Origin: Bacteroidales bacterium
Lineage (GTDB): Bacteria > Bacteroidota > Bacteroidia > Bacteroidales > F082
Direction: 5' to 3'
DNA: 6,826 bases
Assembly (NCBI GenBank): GCA_017508895.1
Contig: JAFWRA010000298.1
Coordinates: 1-6,826 of the forward strand
The stretch's first letter is position 1. The number at the start of each line of letters is the position of its first letter. The position numbers and the translations under genes were made by a program. The notes below the pieces were generated by a model. That model had not been told where the DNA came from. It searched no databases and saw only the letters and a program-made list of their open reading frames with translations. Below, in pieces: positions 5,993-6,826 of this stretch.

Positions 5993-6340
5993 ATGCGTCA
6001 AATCAAATCCATCCTAATCGATGACAGCGGAAAGTGCCTCGAACACCACTACACGGTCAACAGTAAAGGCTACGTCATCGAAAACATCGACATCCGCAAA
6101 CCCGTGAAAGTCATCGACACTTCCATCGACCCTGATGATTACAACAGCAATTCCATTGTGATACGTTGCAAAGCGCTCAAGGATTCAAGCTGCAGGGAAG
6201 GCCTGAAAGACCTGCTCGTGCAACTGCGCCGTCACTACCCTGAGGCCATGATATTCGGGATCGAGGAGATTGGTGACTATTTTATTCGTGTCTCTGACGA
6301 AATGAACCAACTCAGAAAAGAGCTGTCCGATTTACCCTAA
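5993..6340 (+). CDS. Putative degenerate amidase-fold (PGRP-like) protein lacking zinc ligands
   Basis: This 115-residue protein has no signal peptide or membrane span. Its segments line up in order with Bacteroidales N-acetylmuramoyl-L-alanine amidases of the T7-lysozyme/PGRP fold. IKSILIDDSG (4-13) matches the 'IVIHCSAT' strand, HYTVNSKGYVIE (19-30) the 'YHFYIRKNGDI' hairpin, NSNSIVIRCKA (51-61) the 'N..SIGIC..G' strand, and LKDLLVQLRRHYPEAMIFGIEEIG (71-94) the final helix and 'GHRD' strand. Both zinc histidines are replaced, by D10 or D11 and by I90, and the helix after strand 1 is missing, which explains the short length. If this alignment is right, the protein cannot hydrolyse amide bonds but might still bind peptidoglycan or a partner. 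Gene order supports it, since an amidase commonly follows smalltalk. The alignment was made by eye from memory, so fold assignment is tentative. There is no Shine-Dalgarno; heptads lie immediately upstream. Confidence 0.8.
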   Translation: MRQIKSILIDDSGKCLEHHYTVNSKGYVIENIDIRKPVKVIDTSIDPDDYNSNSIVIRCKALKDSSCREGLKDLLVQLRRHYPEAMIFGIEEIGDYFIRVSDEMNQLRKELSDLP

Positions 6341-6410
6341 GCCTTGCCTGTCGTCTCGTAGTCTCGCAGTCTCGCGTCTATTATGTAAACTAATTTTGCT
6401 CATCTACTTA
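6341..6410 (+). repeat. Octamer repeats and a -7-like box after the cassette
   Basis: GTCTCGTA, GTCTCGCA and GTCTCGCG form three tandem octamers at 6353-6376. TAATTTTG at 6391-6398 matches TAnnTTTG exactly, but no TTG lies at the proper distance upstream, so it is only a partial promoter match. If used, it would transcribe the AT-rich array to its right. No terminator hairpin is visible after the cassette's last stop codon. Confidence 0.4.
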
Positions 6411-6459
6411 CCCCAATTAATGAACAATTATCCGGACAATTGATGGTAATTACACGTTT

Positions 6460-6473
6460 CTTTCTTTTCTTTC
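6460..6473. repeat. Polypyrimidine mirror repeat, unit 1
   Basis: CTTTCTTTTCTTTC reads the same backwards on one strand (mirror, not palindrome) and can be extended by TT on each side to 6458-6475. It sits between the two AATT arms of unit 1. Homopurine-homopyrimidine mirror repeats are the class able to form intramolecular triplex (H-DNA). Confidence 0.6.
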
Positions 6474-6603
6474 TTCAACGTTAATTACCGTGTAATTTGC
6501 CGTTAATTTATCGTTAATTTCTTTCTTCCCCAATGTCAAATTACCCTAAAACCCCAATTAATGAACAATTATACGGTCAATTAACGACAATTATATGTTT
6601 CTT

Positions 6604-6619
6604 CTTCTTTCCTTTCTTC
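6604..6619. repeat. Polypyrimidine mirror repeat, unit 2
   Basis: CTTCTTTCCTTTCTTC is a perfect 16-nt mirror repeat at the same place in unit 2. Its sequence differs from that of units 1 and 4, yet the symmetry is kept on both sides of the CC centre. Confidence 0.6.
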
Positions 6620-6790
6620 AACGTTAATTACCGTGTAATTCGCCGTTAATTTGTCGTTAATTTTTTTCTTCCCCAATAAAACCCCAATTAATGAACAATT
6701 ATACGGGCAATTAACGACAATTAATGTTCTATTCTCTCTTATCCCAATTAATGAACAATTATACGGACAATTGATGGTAATTACACGTTT

Positions 6791-6808
6791 CTTTCTTTCC
6801 TTTCTTTC
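6791..6808. repeat. Polypyrimidine mirror repeat, unit 4
   Basis: CTTTCTTTCCTTTCTTTC is a perfect 18-nt mirror repeat at the corresponding place in unit 4. Compared with unit 2 it has CTTTC instead of CTTC on both sides, a symmetric change. Confidence 0.6.
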
Positions 6809-6826
6809 AACGTTAATTACCGTGTA

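Larger units (their letters stand above)
6411..6826. repeat. AT-rich array of about 130-bp units with helically phased AATT cores
   Basis: Units begin at 6411, 6552, 6682 and 6742, each with (C/T)CCCAATTAATGAACAATTA. Unit lengths are 141, 130, 60 and at least 85 bp; the third lacks its right half and the fourth runs off the window. The left arm has AATT cores spaced 11, 12 and 10 bp in units 1, 2 and 4 (6415, 6426, 6438, 6448; 6556, 6567, 6579, 6589; 6746, 6757, 6769, 6779). The right arm in units 1 and 2 has four cores at exactly 11 bp (6483, 6494, 6505, 6516; 6626, 6637, 6648, 6659) in a CGTTAATT context. The right arm roughly matches the reverse complement of the left, with a polypyrimidine stretch between. 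No coding frame of note is present. Phased A/T cores suggest curved DNA or an iteron-like protein-binding array. Confidence 0.85.

Noticed and set aside
6411..6826. Repeat array considered as a CRISPR array
   Set aside because: The spacers are not unique, unit lengths are 60-141 bp, the repeats are internally repetitive, and no cas genes are present.

Overview
The window looks like a chromosomal accessory region of a member of the Bacteroidales (Bacteroides/Prevotella-like). Four things point there. A promoter matches the Bacteroidetes sigma-factor consensus (TTG, 21 nt, TAnnTTTG) at 4397-4428. Start codons are preceded by A-rich leaders and mostly lack strong Shine-Dalgarno sequences. One gene encodes a 'smalltalk'-type small protein, known mainly from Bacteroidales. 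The intergenic gaps are filled with short-period repeats (7, 8 and 11 bp).

Left part, minus strand (1-2568): the start of a surface-polysaccharide operon. A membrane-anchored UDP-sugar 4,6-dehydratase of the CapD/WbpM/PglF family (664-2568) is followed 50 bp downstream by rfbA/rmlA, glucose-1-phosphate thymidylyltransferase, which runs off the window edge (613-1). Both supply activated deoxysugars for capsule or O-antigen. The upstream leader (2569-2801) has no gene. It holds an 11-bp-arm dyad and four copies of CCTTGCC at exact 11-bp spacing.

Middle, minus strand (2802-4313): a 503-residue soluble protein that I do not recognise. It is transcribed toward the polysaccharide genes and diverges from the cassette to its right.

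Right part, plus strand (4314-6340): a compact four-gene cassette behind one good promoter and a 5' leader that folds by hand into a three-way junction. The genes are an M15-family zinc peptidase (endolysin-like) carrying a 60-bp in-frame insertion; a basic phage-like protein resembling DUF6266; a smalltalk-like single-span small protein; and a 115-residue protein that looks like an amidase-fold (PGRP-like) domain stripped of its zinc ligands. A peptidoglycan hydrolase, a small membrane protein and an amidase relic together resemble a lysis or cell-wall module, with no phage structural genes around it. The gaps are filled by 7-bp repeats and a 17-bp-arm inverted repeat.

Right edge (6341-6826): no gene. 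It holds GTCTCGNN octamers, a -7-like box, and at least four units of an AT-rich repeat (141, 130, 60 and at least 85 bp). In these units AATT cores recur about every 11 bp in two opposed arms, separated by a polypyrimidine mirror repeat. The array continues past the window edge. This array and the structured leader at 4433-4482 are the least explained signals in the window.
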